Positions 22,167 through 28,767 of a DNA stretch of 32,595 nucleotides are shown here, one piece after another; position 1 is the first letter of the stretch, and each line of letters begins with the position of its first letter. The translations under genes were made by a program, and so were the position numbers. Below the pieces are notes generated by a model. It searched no databases, was not told where the DNA came from, and worked only from the letters and a program-made list of their open reading frames with translations. The DNA lies in the IMG/VR virus record IMGVR_UViG_3300044807_000032, positions 1 through 32,595 of that record; one strand, written 5' to 3'. Source of the stretch: a virus.

Positions 22167-23263
22167 CTTTCGCGTTCGGGGCGTGTGTCAGATGTGGACA
22201 CTGCGGAATCATCCTCGGACCACGCCGCGCGCACCCGGTCATGGGCATCCGGCCGCATGTGCCGGTACGTCGAGACCATGCGTGTAGAGGAGTGGCCGAG
22301 GATGTCCGCGATCTCGTCTGACGACACCCCTGCCTGCGCGAGCCAACTGGCACACGTGTGTCGCATCGAGTACGGGTCGACGTAGGGCACCCCGGCCGCC
22401 TCGAGCGCCGGCCGCCACACCCGGTTCCGGAAGTTGGACTCCGAGACCCGACCACCGCGCGGCGACGTGAACACCGGACCCTCGCCGCGGTCGCCGATCA
22501 GTCGCCACAGCAGGTCGCCCACCTCCGGCGGGAACGGCACCCACCGCACCGACGAGTCCGTCTTCGGATACGCCCTGATGCCGGTCCGTGTCACTACCTG
22601 CTGTACGCGCACCAGCCGCCGCTCGAAGTCCACGTGCTCGACGTCGAGCCCCGCCAGTTCGCCCGGGCAGCGCAGCCCGGAGAAGCAGCCGAGGGCCACG
22701 AACCCCATCCAGTTGGCAGCCCGCGGGGCCACGGCGAGCGCCAACTGGATGCGGTCGTACTCGTGCCGGGTCAGCCAGCGCTCCGCCGGCTTCACCACCT
22801 TCGGCAGCTTCACCTCGACACACGGGGAGGCAGTCAACTTCTTCGACAGCACCGCGTCGCTGAGCATCTTCGACAACAGGTTGTACGAAGCGACCACCGT
22901 CGAGGCGCCGACCCCGGCGTGTGTCATTCCGTTGACCCACGTCTGGACGTCCAGGCGGTCGATCGACATCAGCGGCCACCCGGCCCAGTGCGGCTCGATG
23001 TGGTTCTTCCAGTGGCTCGCGTTCTTCGCCGCAGTGGCCTTCTCCACGGTGCGCGCCGCGAACCACTTGACCGCCCACTTGCTCACGGTCAGCCGGTGAT
23101 CGACCGGGACGTGCCCGCCGCGAACGAACGACGCCTCGAGCTCGGTGGCCCGCTGGATCACGACCCGCTGCAACGGGTCGGTGATCGACTTCCGCCTACC
23201 GTTGGGTAGGTGGACCTTCACGTTCCAGCTGCCCGACGGCAGCTTGATCGGCTTGGACGCCAT
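22151..23263 (-). CDS. int: Tyrosine integrase
   Basis: A 370-residue site-specific recombinase transcribed toward attP. The N-terminus (MASKPIKLPSGSWNVKVHLP) is the arm-binding domain, residues about 57-150 the SAM-like core-binding domain, and the rest the catalytic domain. Catalytic residues: Arg198 in SGLRCPGEL, Lys234 in YPKTDSS, Arg301 in YSMRHT, His324 in LGHSS and Tyr333 in STYRHM. The first His of the HxxR box is replaced by Tyr298, a substitution seen in a number of actinophage integrases but not in XerD. The start at 23263 follows a GTGAGAG stretch. The core at 22085-22131 is its presumed substrate. Confidence 0.93.
   Translation of the reverse strand: MASKPIKLPSGSWNVKVHLPNGRRKSITDPLQRVVIQRATELEASFVRGGHVPVDHRLTVSKWAVKWFAARTVEKATAAKNASHWKNHIEPHWAGWPLMSIDRLDVQTWVNGMTHAGVGASTVVASYNLLSKMLSDAVLSKKLTASPCVEVKLPKVVKPAERWLTRHEYDRIQLALAVAPRAANWMGFVALGCFSGLRCPGELAGLDVEHVDFERRLVRVQQVVTRTGIRAYPKTDSSVRWVPFPPEVGDLLWRLIGDRGEGPVFTSPRGGRVSESNFRNRVWRPALEAAGVPYVDPYSMRHTCASWLAQAGVSSDEIADILGHSSTRMVSTYRHMRPDAHDRVRAAWSEDDSAVSTSDTRPERESAPPA
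22156..22201 (+). repeat. Right copy of attP-flanking direct repeat
   Basis: This is the counterpart of 21931-22001, with the 12-mer GGGCGTGTGTCA at 22179-22190. It lies within the last codons of the integrase gene, so the coding end also serves as a DNA site. Confidence 0.55.
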
Positions 23264-23280
23264 GAGTCATTCTCTCACGC

Positions 23281-23305
23281 AGGACGGCGGGGACCGGGCT
23301 GTCCT
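23281..23305. terminator. Weak hairpin between integrase and upstream small gene
   Basis: AGGACGGC (23281-23288) pairs with GCTGTCCT (23298-23305), an 8-bp stem with one non-Watson-Crick position and a 9-nt loop. It sits 10 bp after the stop of the 23315-23650 gene and before the integrase start, both on the minus strand, so it could end the repressor-side message. Confidence 0.35.
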
Positions 23306-23314
23306 GGGTGGGTG

Positions 23315-23650
23315 CTAGACGGTCTGGACGATCCGCAGATGTGCGCGGTGCCACTGCGCCTGCATATCGGCGATGGCGTCCACTCGCTGCTGAAGCGTCA
23401 TGCCTGCTCGTAGTTCGACCACGTTGATGTCAGTGTGCACGGCCCAGTCCTGGCCCGCGGGCAACTCCGCACAGATGAAAACCGTATCTTCGTTCACTGT
23501 TCGCTCGTCCCCCTTGGCCCCACGGCTGGAGCCTGTGGATACAAGGTAGAGCCGAGCGGTGACAGTCCGCGACCCGTTGCACTCAGCACAGTTCCGTAAG
23601 TAGGCCGGGACACGCGCTACGAGCAGGCGGTGGGACTTTGGTCCCGTCAT
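23315..23650 (-). CDS. Small protein between repressor and integrase, unknown
   Basis: An 111-residue frame on the minus strand. The N-terminal part contains CAECNG (residues 21-26), a possible half zinc site, and the rest has WAVHTDINVVELRAGMTLQQ and a helical end. An inner GTG at codon 51 has GGGGGA upstream and would give about 61 residues beginning NEDTVFICAEL, so the true start is unclear. It is in the same direction as the repressor and integrase. No family is recognised. It might be part of the lysogeny control set. Confidence 0.5.
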   Translation of the reverse strand: MTGPKSHRLLVARVPAYLRNCAECNGSRTVTARLYLVSTGSSRGAKGDERTVNEDTVFICAELPAGQDWAVHTDINVVELRAGMTLQQRVDAIADMQAQWHRAHLRIVQTV

Positions 23651-23678
23651 GGATCACGAATCGTATGGCTGTCGACTG

Positions 23679-24188
23679 TCACAAGTTGACATTTCGCTCC
23701 CCCGCCTCCCGTTCATCCTGGCGGCCCTTGTCGTAGGCCTCCAGCAGGGCGGCGGCCACGCCCTCTAAGAGGCCCCGCTGGTAGTCGGTCAGGCGGTCGA
23801 AGCGCTCGGGCATCTTCCACCGCTGGCCCGGCGTCGGGATGCCGGCCGCCGCGTACACCTCAGCAACGGGGATCTCGAGGATCTTCGCCAGACCCTCGGC
23901 GGTGCGGTCGGTGATCTTCCCGCGGCCCTGCCCGCGCGCCAGGTAGCGGACCGACTCATACGAGATCGGCTCGCCCGCGCGCTTCACTGCCTCGAGCGCG
24001 CTCATGGGTCCGGCATGGGTGCCGAGCTCGCGCAGGCGTCGCAGGATGAGGGCCTGTAGCCGCTCTGGCGGGCCTTTCTCGGTCAACGCAACTGCCTGCT
24101 GGCGCATGCGGCGAAGAGTCCGGGCGCGTCGCCTCGGATACAACGGCCAGGGGGCCTTGGCGTTGGACACGCCGTCCAAGAACCACAT
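23679..24188 (-). CDS. Phage repressor with XRE-type HTH
   Basis: A 169-residue protein read away from the operator gap, as expected for a lysogeny repressor. The segment ERLQALILRRLRELGTHAGP leads into SYESVRYLARGQGRGKITDR and TAEGLAKILEIPVAEVYAAAG, which is the XRE helix-turn-helix layout. The C-terminal part, including RLTDYQRGLLEGVAAALLEA, is helical and may dimerise. The start is uncertain: ATG at 24188 lacks a ribosome-binding site, so translation may be leaderless, which is common for such repressors; ATG at 24107 is an alternative. The Cro-like gene opposite supports the switch role. Confidence 0.75.
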   Translation of the reverse strand: MWFLDGVSNAKAPWPLYPRRRARTLRRMRQQAVALTEKGPPERLQALILRRLRELGTHAGPMSALEAVKRAGEPISYESVRYLARGQGRGKITDRTAEGLAKILEIPVAEVYAAAGIPTPGQRWKMPERFDRLTDYQRGLLEGVAAALLEAYDKGRQDEREAGERNVNL

Positions 24189-24197
24189 ACCTGTGAC

Positions 24198-24291
24198 TTG
24201 TAAACACGCTGGTGCACACGGAGACCTTACAGAGACAACCGTGGACAAAACACACACGGGAGTTGTAAAGTCGTTGTTGCAATGACAACCT
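24198..24291. promoter_or_regulatory. Operator-rich switch region between repressor and Cro-like gene
   Basis: The gap between the divergent genes (24189-24303) is the least GC-rich in this region. TTGTAAA occurs at 24198-24204 and 24263-24269, and several GTTGT / ACAAC half-sites cluster here; GTTGTTGCAATGACAAC at 24273-24289 is an inverted pair around a 7-nt centre. A second ACAAC is at 24235-24239. The copies suggest repressor or Cro-like binding sites overlapping the rightward promoter. Confidence 0.6.
24242..24269 (+). promoter_or_regulatory. Candidate rightward early promoter
   Basis: TGGACA (24242-24247) and TGTAAA (24264-24269) are separated by 16 bp and resemble the sigma-70-type hexamers, with four to five matching bases each. 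The transcript would start near 24276, about 28 bases before the GTG at 24304, with TAGGAGGAG between. The -10 overlaps a TTGTAAA repeat, so repression by the switch protein is plausible. Confidence 0.5.
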
Positions 24292-24303
24292 AGGAGGAGC
24301 ACA

Positions 24304-24603
24304 GTGCCCACCATGCACACCGCGCCCCGACTGGAGGCCCGCCTCCGTCACCCGCGAGCGCTACGAGACGCAATGACCGCCCGCCGCATGACCGTCCGCG
24401 AACTGTCGGTGGCCTGCGGTAGAGACAGCTACAAGTCCACCGTCGGCAACCTGCGGTCAGGGTTCCGAACCAGCTGCAGCCCGCACATGGCCGGCCGCAT
24501 CGAACTGGCCCTGGGGCTCTACCCCGGTGCCATTTTTGAGCTCTCGGTTCCCGGTTCCACTAGTGCAACTGCAACGAACGCCCGAGCGAGGAGAGCAGCG
24601 TGA
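24304..24603 (+). CDS. Cro-like small DNA-binding protein
   Basis: A 99-residue protein with GTG start and a strong AGGAGGAG at 24292-24299. It contains a helix-turn-helix-like stretch: RALRDAMTARRMTVRELSVA, GRDSYKSTVGNLRSGF and AGRIELALGLYPGAIFEL, which matches a small XRE/Cro fold. The last 20 residues are Ala/Arg/Ser-rich and possibly disordered. It is the first rightward gene after the switch region and overlaps the excisionase gene. It probably opposes the repressor; this is from position and fold. Confidence 0.72.
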   Translation: MPTMHTAPRLEARLRHPRALRDAMTARRMTVRELSVACGRDSYKSTVGNLRSGFRTSCSPHMAGRIELALGLYPGAIFELSVPGSTSATATNARARRAA

Positions 24604-24827
24604 GTCAGTCCGTCATCGAGCACCTGACCGTCAAGGACATCGCCGCCCAACTGAACGTCAGCGTCGGCAAGGTCCACCAGTTGATCAGCGACGGCGACCT
24701 GGCCGCGGTGAACATCGGCCGCGGAGCCAAGGCGTACTGGCGCGTCTCCCGCGAGGACTTCAACGACTACCTCACCGACCAGCGAGCGAAGACGGTCGCG
24801 TGGGCCATCAAGAACAAGTCGGCGTGA
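24600..24827 (+). CDS. xis: Excisionase-like protein (HTH_17 / MerR-like fold)
   Basis: A 75-residue protein in a GTGA overlap with the Cro-like gene. The sequence LTVKDIAAQLNVSVGKVHQL, ISDGDLAAVNIGRGAKAYWR and VSREDFNDYL is the usual excisionase winged-helix pattern: helix-turn-helix followed by a beta hairpin. It would bend DNA at attP or attL/R and direct integrase to excision. It is not adjacent to integrase but is in the same early region. It could also be a helix-turn-helix regulator of unrelated target. Confidence 0.78.
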   Translation: MSQSVIEHLTVKDIAAQLNVSVGKVHQLISDGDLAAVNIGRGAKAYWRVSREDFNDYLTDQRAKTVAWAIKNKSA

Positions 24828-25024
24828 CCGCGCGCGCCGCCGGCATCCAAGCCGCATGACCCTCCCCCCGACGCTGCCCGGCGGGAGTGGCGCGAGCCCT
24901 GAGACCTCCCGTCGGGCAGCAGCACCGGGGACCACGCACCAGTTCTGACCCGCACAACAGCAACGGCGCCCGCTGTGCCCCCTGACAAGGACGCGGACGC
25001 CGTACCGATCAGAAAGGTACATCA
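24828..25024 (+). promoter_or_regulatory. Non-coding leader with long hairpin before early operon
   Basis: About 200 bp without a convincing gene. It contains a 15-bp stem: GCTGCCCGGCGGGAG (24873-24887) pairs with CTCCCGTCGGGCAGC (24906-24920), one position being G-U, around an 18-nt loop. A terminator or antitermination site is likely, because the large early operon starts 100 bp further on. A GAAAGG at 25013-25018 is the ribosome-binding site for the first gene. Confidence 0.5.
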
Positions 25025-25162
25025 ATGGCCGGAATCGTCTACCACCTGCAGATCCCCGGGCACACCTGCCGGCACCTGTGGGTGTGCGGGGTCGCCCGCC
25101 ACACGTGCACGGCGCACTGGTTCAAGCCGATCGGCCACGCCCCCAAGGCGGGTGCCCGATGA
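25025..25162 (+). CDS. Cys/His-rich mini-protein, first gene of early operon
   Basis: A 45-residue protein beginning at ATG with GAAAGG seven bases upstream. It is very rich in His and Cys (GHTCRHLWVCGVARHTCTAH) with three cysteines and five histidines, so metal binding is likely. It overlaps the next gene as ATGA. Its short length and position at the head of a long operon make it a good candidate for a regulator or toxin-like effector, but no family is recognised. Confidence 0.68.
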   Translation: MAGIVYHLQIPGHTCRHLWVCGVARHTCTAHWFKPIGHAPKAGAR

Positions 25163-25452
25163 CCGCCGCTCTGCATGCGCTCGGTTCCCCGTTCGGCCTC
25201 ACATGCCTCGGCCTGTATGCGGTCGCCGTTGTCGTGCTGCTGCTGGCGAACCACGGTGCGCACCGCAAGCCGGACCCCACGTGGACGGACTGGACGTTGT
25301 CGCAGCCGCCGGTGCCCACGCAGGCCGAGGTCGACGCGGCGTGGCTGGCCGATCAGCCGTGCGCGGTCGACGACGACGCCCTGTGTGACGCCGAGTTCGT
25401 GTCGCTCATCTCGACCACTTGGCAGTGGCCCGACACCGAGGACGCGGCATGA
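25159..25452 (+). CDS. Single-pass membrane protein, unknown
   Basis: A 97-residue protein in an ATGA overlap. One transmembrane segment spans about residues 14-32 (LTCLGLYAVAVVVLLLANHG), followed by a basic patch and an acidic tail with paired Trp residues (PTWTDWTLSQPPVPTQAEVD). The tail contains two cysteines. No domain is recognised. The soluble part likely lies in the cytoplasm, though orientation is only a guess. Confidence 0.62.
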   Translation: MTAALHALGSPFGLTCLGLYAVAVVVLLLANHGAHRKPDPTWTDWTLSQPPVPTQAEVDAAWLADQPCAVDDDALCDAEFVSLISTTWQWPDTEDAA

Positions 25453-25772
25453 GCGCCGCCCAGGTCCAGCAGTGGCCCAACGGCATGATCTTGGGCGCCT
25501 TCCTCCGGGGTCACCGGGCCGTCACCTACAACGGGTGCGACTGGGTCTACCTCGATGACGGGACTCCGGCGACCGCAGACCGTCCTTGCGTCGAATGCGG
25601 AATCTCCGCAGGTGGCACGGACAAGCCCGATCCCTGCCTCGGATGGCTACCCGGCGTGGACTTCGCCTGCTGTGGACACGGCGTGCCCGGCCAGGAATAC
25701 GTCAAGGCTTCGGGTGCCGTCTACCCATCCGTGGCGGAGTGGCGAGCAGCAGTCAACGAGGCCGACCAGTGA
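25449..25772 (+). CDS. Cys-rich conserved-type protein
   Basis: A 107-residue protein with ATG overlap. It contains RPCVECG near residue 46, then DPCLGWLPGVDFACCGHG at about 61-78, and ends with a helix SVAEWRAAVNEADQ. The C-x2-C and C-G-H-G arrangement suggests a zinc site. The CLGWLPGVxxACCGHG pattern recurs in actinophage hypothetical proteins. The function is unknown. Confidence 0.68.
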   Translation: MSAAQVQQWPNGMILGAFLRGHRAVTYNGCDWVYLDDGTPATADRPCVECGISAGGTDKPDPCLGWLPGVDFACCGHGVPGQEYVKASGAVYPSVAEWRAAVNEADQ

Positions 25773-25927
25773 CCGCGGACTGCTCCCCCCTGCCCGGCGA
25801 GACATCCGGCCGTCACCGTCCCGCGCGGCTGTACCCCGGTGGGGTCGAGCTGCACCACCTGCTGGCGCGCGCCGGATACCGATGGACGACCACCCACACA
25901 CATCACAGCCTGGAGGCAGCGGTATGA
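25769..25927 (+). CDS. Small His-rich protein, unknown
   Basis: A 52-residue protein beginning at GTG in a GTGA overlap. It has a proline-rich start (CSPLPGETSG), a helix GVELHHLLARAGYRW and a histidine-rich tail TTTHTHHSLEAAV. The run of His residues could bind metal, but no fold is recognised. It is supported by tight overlaps at both ends. Confidence 0.55.
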   Translation: MTADCSPLPGETSGRHRPARLYPGGVELHHLLARAGYRWTTTHTHHSLEAAV

Positions 25928-26169
25928 GCGAGGTACCCGTCATCGTCCACGAACTGATGCGTGCGGCGACTGGCAATCCGATCACCGTCCGCACCCTTGA
26001 TGGGGACGACGTTGTCCTGCGACTCGCCACGGCTGACGAGCTGCTGAGGTTTGAGCAGGAAGCCCGCGCCTCCCTCGCCGAGCGCGGCATCGTCGTCGAC
26101 CACCCGAGCATGTCGCGGGACCGGGCCGAAGAACTGTGCGCGCCATTGAGCTTGGGCGACCGGTCATGA
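25924..26169 (+). CDS. Small hypothetical protein
   Basis: An 81-residue acidic protein with ATGA overlap to its neighbours. It begins MSEVPVIVHELMRAATGNPI, has strands TVRTLDGDDVVLRLA and a helical end ELLRFEQEARASLAERGI. No motif is recognised. Its place is in a tightly packed operon. Confidence 0.58.
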   Translation: MSEVPVIVHELMRAATGNPITVRTLDGDDVVLRLATADELLRFEQEARASLAERGIVVDHPSMSRDRAEELCAPLSLGDRS

Positions 26170-26339
26170 CCCGCCGCCCTCTCGCCGTCGAGCTTGCCGG
26201 TGCCGCGCTGAGGGAACTGCTGCCGTGGCTTCGAAAGCTGGCCGACTGGATGGACCCGATCGACGCCCTCGTGCCGCCCGTGGAACCGGAGCCGCTGACC
26301 GTTCCGACCGCCTGGGTCGAGATGGAGGGGCAGCGGTGA
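26166..26339 (+). CDS. Small helical hypothetical protein
   Basis: A 57-residue protein with ATG overlap. The first half is a helix (TRRPLAVELAGAALRELLPW), continuing RKLADWMDPIDALVPPVEPE and ending with a short strand. Amphipathic character suggests membrane or protein contact. The function is unknown; it is supported only by overlap and codon use. Confidence 0.52.
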   Translation: MTRRPLAVELAGAALRELLPWLRKLADWMDPIDALVPPVEPEPLTVPTAWVEMEGQR

Positions 26340-26968
26340 GCGAGCTGCTGGACCTTGGTCCAGTTCGCTACGAGCCACCACTCACCCGCTCCGGTCCATG
26401 GCACGCGCCCGGTCACCGCTCGACCCCGCTGCGGACCGGTCCCCGTTGGCTGCGTGGTGCGACCCGCTGGCACCGCATCCGCTCCGGCCTGCAGTACGAG
26501 CACCACAACCACCCGTCGTACTCGGCGTGGTGCGGGCAGTCGATCTGTCCACAAGGCCGCGACGCCGCTGACGACATCCCGACCGACGGCATCCCGCTGT
26601 GCGGCACCTGCGAGGGGCGGGCTGCCGGTGCCGGTCACCCCTCGCCGCTTGGACTGCCAGAGTCGGGGCTGCTGTTCCGCCCGGCCCGGCTGACCCCGCC
26701 GCGCTGGTGCCCCGGCGGCGGGCCCTACGGCCCGGCCATGCACCTCGGCGAGGCGGTCGGCAACCGGGTCGTCCGCTGCGGCGCCTGCGGGGAGCTGGCC
26801 CGCGAACGCAACGCCTACGGCTGGAACCCCCGCCCCGGCGGCGAACCCCAGCAGCACAAGCCCGGCCCCGGCCTCGTGCCGGGCTGCGAGCAACACGCCT
26901 GGAGGCATCTCGTCCGCACCGTCGAAGGCGTCGCGTGCGAGTGCGCTGGGATCGAGGTTGCCCAATGA
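26336..26968 (+). CDS. Cys-rich conserved-type protein with several zinc-knuckle-like pairs
   Basis: A 210-residue protein with GTG overlap. Cysteine pairs occur at WCGQSIC, PLCGTCEG, RCGACGEL and CECAG, with an HHNH-like patch early in the protein, giving at least four potential metal sites. The long linker is rich in Pro and Gly. No enzyme motif is visible. It resembles hypothetical proteins in Streptomyces phages, from pattern memory only; DNA or RNA binding is possible. Confidence 0.66.
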   Translation: MSELLDLGPVRYEPPLTRSGPWHAPGHRSTPLRTGPRWLRGATRWHRIRSGLQYEHHNHPSYSAWCGQSICPQGRDAADDIPTDGIPLCGTCEGRAAGAGHPSPLGLPESGLLFRPARLTPPRWCPGGGPYGPAMHLGEAVGNRVVRCGACGELARERNAYGWNPRPGGEPQQHKPGPGLVPGCEQHAWRHLVRTVEGVACECAGIEVAQ

Positions 26969-27255
26969 CCCCCGCCGCGCTCGAACCCCTCCTCGCCCTG
27001 CAGCACGCCACCACGGCCGACGACGCCCACAACCTCGCCGCAGCCGCCGTCCTCGCAGGCGCCACAGGTGAGGAGGCACAGCAGGCCCTCGACGAGTGGC
27101 TGGCGCTGCAGGGCCGACAGGTGCAGCAACTGTTCGCCGACCGCCGACGACCCGACTGCTGCGCGGGCATCGAACGCGACCACAGGGCCCTGCCCGCCCG
27201 CTTCGTCGAGCGATACGACCCCTCACCCGAACCGATCGACAGGAGTATCCAGTGA
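26965..27255 (+). CDS. Small hypothetical protein
   Basis: A 96-residue protein with ATGA overlap. It is helical: LEPLLALQHATTADDAHNLA and GEEAQQALDEWLALQGRQVQ, ending with RPDCCAGIERDHRALPAR. The CC pair and His near the end are notable. No family is recognised. The next gene, a nuclease, starts inside its last codons. Confidence 0.58.
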   Translation: MTPAALEPLLALQHATTADDAHNLAAAAVLAGATGEEAQQALDEWLALQGRQVQQLFADRRRPDCCAGIERDHRALPARFVERYDPSPEPIDRSIQ

Positions 27256-28031
27256 CCCTCAAGTTCAGCCCGAAGGCGCACAAATACTGGCTCGACTCCA
27301 AGCCCTGTCCGGGAGTCACCACACTGCTCGGCAAGGGCCTGCCGAAGCCGGCAATCCCGTACTGGGCAGCGAAGTCCGTCGCCGAGTTCGTGGTCGACGA
27401 GCCTGAGCAGGTCGAGCAACTCCGGTCGCTCGGTCGCGGCCCGGCCGTCGCAGCCCTCAAGGCCATTCCCTGGCAGGCCCGCGATACCGCCGCCGTCCGC
27501 GGCACGGACGTGCACCGCTTCGCCGAGGAGCTGATCCACGGGCGCGAGGTGGACGTCCCGGATCACCTCTTGGCTCATGTCGAGGGCTACGCCCGTTGGC
27601 TCGACGAGTTCCAGGTGGAGGCGCTGCACACCGAGCACCCGGTGGCGAACCGCCGGTGGCACTACGCCGGCACGTTCGACGCGGTCATCCGCTTCGGCCG
27701 TGGGCCGTGGGCCGGGCGCACCGTCCTCGCTGACTGGAAGACCAGCTCCGGCGTCTACGGCGAGGCGGGCCTCCAGACCGCTGCATACGCGCGGAGCGAG
27801 TTCATGGCACCCGATGAGCAGACGGAGATCCCGACGCCCGCCGTCGACGCCACCGGGGTCCTGCACATCACCGACGCCGGGTCGCAGTTCTACCCACTCA
27901 GCCCCACGCCCGAGGACATCGACGAGGCGTTCAAGGTCTTCACCCACATCGCGTTCGTCGCCAACAAGACCGACTGGATCAAGGGGCTGATCGGCGAGCC
28001 GATGCGCCTCGAGACCGAGGTGGCGGCCTGA
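27252..28031 (+). CDS. Cas4/RecB-like PD-(D/E)XK nuclease
   Basis: A 259-residue nuclease with GTGA overlap and a ribosome-binding AGGAG at 27241-27245. Catalytic pattern: RGTDVHRFAE with His88, YAGTFDAV with Asp143, VLADWKTSS with Asp161 and Lys163, and a QTAAY motif (Q175 to Y179) typical of the RecB/Cas4 group. It lacks an obvious four-cysteine Fe-S cluster. It would degrade or trim DNA ends and works with the RecT-like protein nearby, forming an exonuclease/annealase pair comparable to RecE/RecT. The pairing is inference. Confidence 0.82.
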   Translation: MTLKFSPKAHKYWLDSKPCPGVTTLLGKGLPKPAIPYWAAKSVAEFVVDEPEQVEQLRSLGRGPAVAALKAIPWQARDTAAVRGTDVHRFAEELIHGREVDVPDHLLAHVEGYARWLDEFQVEALHTEHPVANRRWHYAGTFDAVIRFGRGPWAGRTVLADWKTSSGVYGEAGLQTAAYARSEFMAPDEQTEIPTPAVDATGVLHITDAGSQFYPLSPTPEDIDEAFKVFTHIAFVANKTDWIKGLIGEPMRLETEVAA

Positions 28032-28564
28032 TGCCCAAGAAGTGCGCCACGCCGACCATCGATCGGCTGATGGCGAAGGTCGCCGAGACCGGGTCGGGCT
28101 GCTGGGAGTTCCAGGGAAGCAAGCACAGTTTCGGCTACGGCCAAATCCGCGACGTATGGGGTGGTCGCCTCCTCTCGGCCCATCGCGTGACCTACGAGTT
28201 CTTCCGCTGCGAGATCCCCGAGGGTCTCTTCCTCGACCACCTTTGCCGCAACCCTCCGTGCTGCAACCCCTGGCACCTGGAGCCAGTGACGAACGGCGAG
28301 AACGTTCGCCGAGGCGTCGGCCCGCTGACCGCCGGCCAGTGGCGTGCCGAGTACGAGACGAGCAAGACGCACTGCCCGTATGGCCACGCCTACGACGAGC
28401 GGAACACCTACTTCACAGGCAAGGGCCACCGGCAGTGCCGCAAGTGCAAGGGCCGGCGCCAATCCGAGTACATGGCTCGCAAGGCTTCGCAGGTCCCGTC
28501 CATCGAAGCCCAGATCGAGGACGCCCTCGAGGCGCCCGCCAAGACCGAAGGAGCAGCAGCGTGA
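28031..28564 (+). CDS. HNH endonuclease with C-terminal zinc ribbon
   Basis: A 177-residue protein with ATG overlapping the previous TGA by 1 nt. The HNH_3-type layout is clear: CWEFQG (24-29), GYGQIR, AHRVTYEFF, then EGLFLDHLCRN with Asp69 and His70, CCNPWHLEPV and NGENVRRG. A C-terminal CPYGHAYDERNTYFTG and CRKCKGRR (residues 115-143) form a likely zinc ribbon. Such genes are often free-standing homing endonucleases between recombination genes. It interrupts the nuclease/RecT pair, which suggests insertion. Confidence 0.82.
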   Translation: MPKKCATPTIDRLMAKVAETGSGCWEFQGSKHSFGYGQIRDVWGGRLLSAHRVTYEFFRCEIPEGLFLDHLCRNPPCCNPWHLEPVTNGENVRRGVGPLTAGQWRAEYETSKTHCPYGHAYDERNTYFTGKGHRQCRKCKGRRQSEYMARKASQVPSIEAQIEDALEAPAKTEGAAA

Positions 28565-28767
28565 AGACGTCGGGTCGCAAGCTACGGGAGCTACGGGAGG
28601 CGCTGCTCGACGAAGCAAGGAAGGCCGAGCAGCAGATGTACGACCAGGAGAGCAAGGTCTACGGGGCCATCGCGATCGAGGACTACTCGGCAGCGGCGGT
28701 CGCTTGTCACCGGGCCCACCAGTTCAAGCTGGTCGCCAAGGCGCTCACCGAGCAGGCGGGCGCATGA
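28561..28767 (+). CDS. Small helical hypothetical protein
   Basis: A 68-residue protein with GTG overlap. It is almost entirely helical and charged: SGRKLRELREALLDEARKAE, QQMYDQESKVYGAIAIEDYS and HQFKLVAKALTEQ. It could be a coiled-coil partner of the RecT-like protein next to it. No family is recognised. Confidence 0.58.
   Translation: MKTSGRKLRELREALLDEARKAEQQMYDQESKVYGAIAIEDYSAAAVACHRAHQFKLVAKALTEQAGA

Noticed and set aside
24856-24948. A 30-residue plus-strand frame in the early leader
   Set aside because: Proline-rich, lacks a ribosome-binding site and lies over the 24873-24920 stem; not supported as a gene.
26382-27947. A 521-residue minus-strand open frame
   Set aside because: It crosses five tightly overlapping plus-strand genes and has no recognisable domain or ribosome-binding site.
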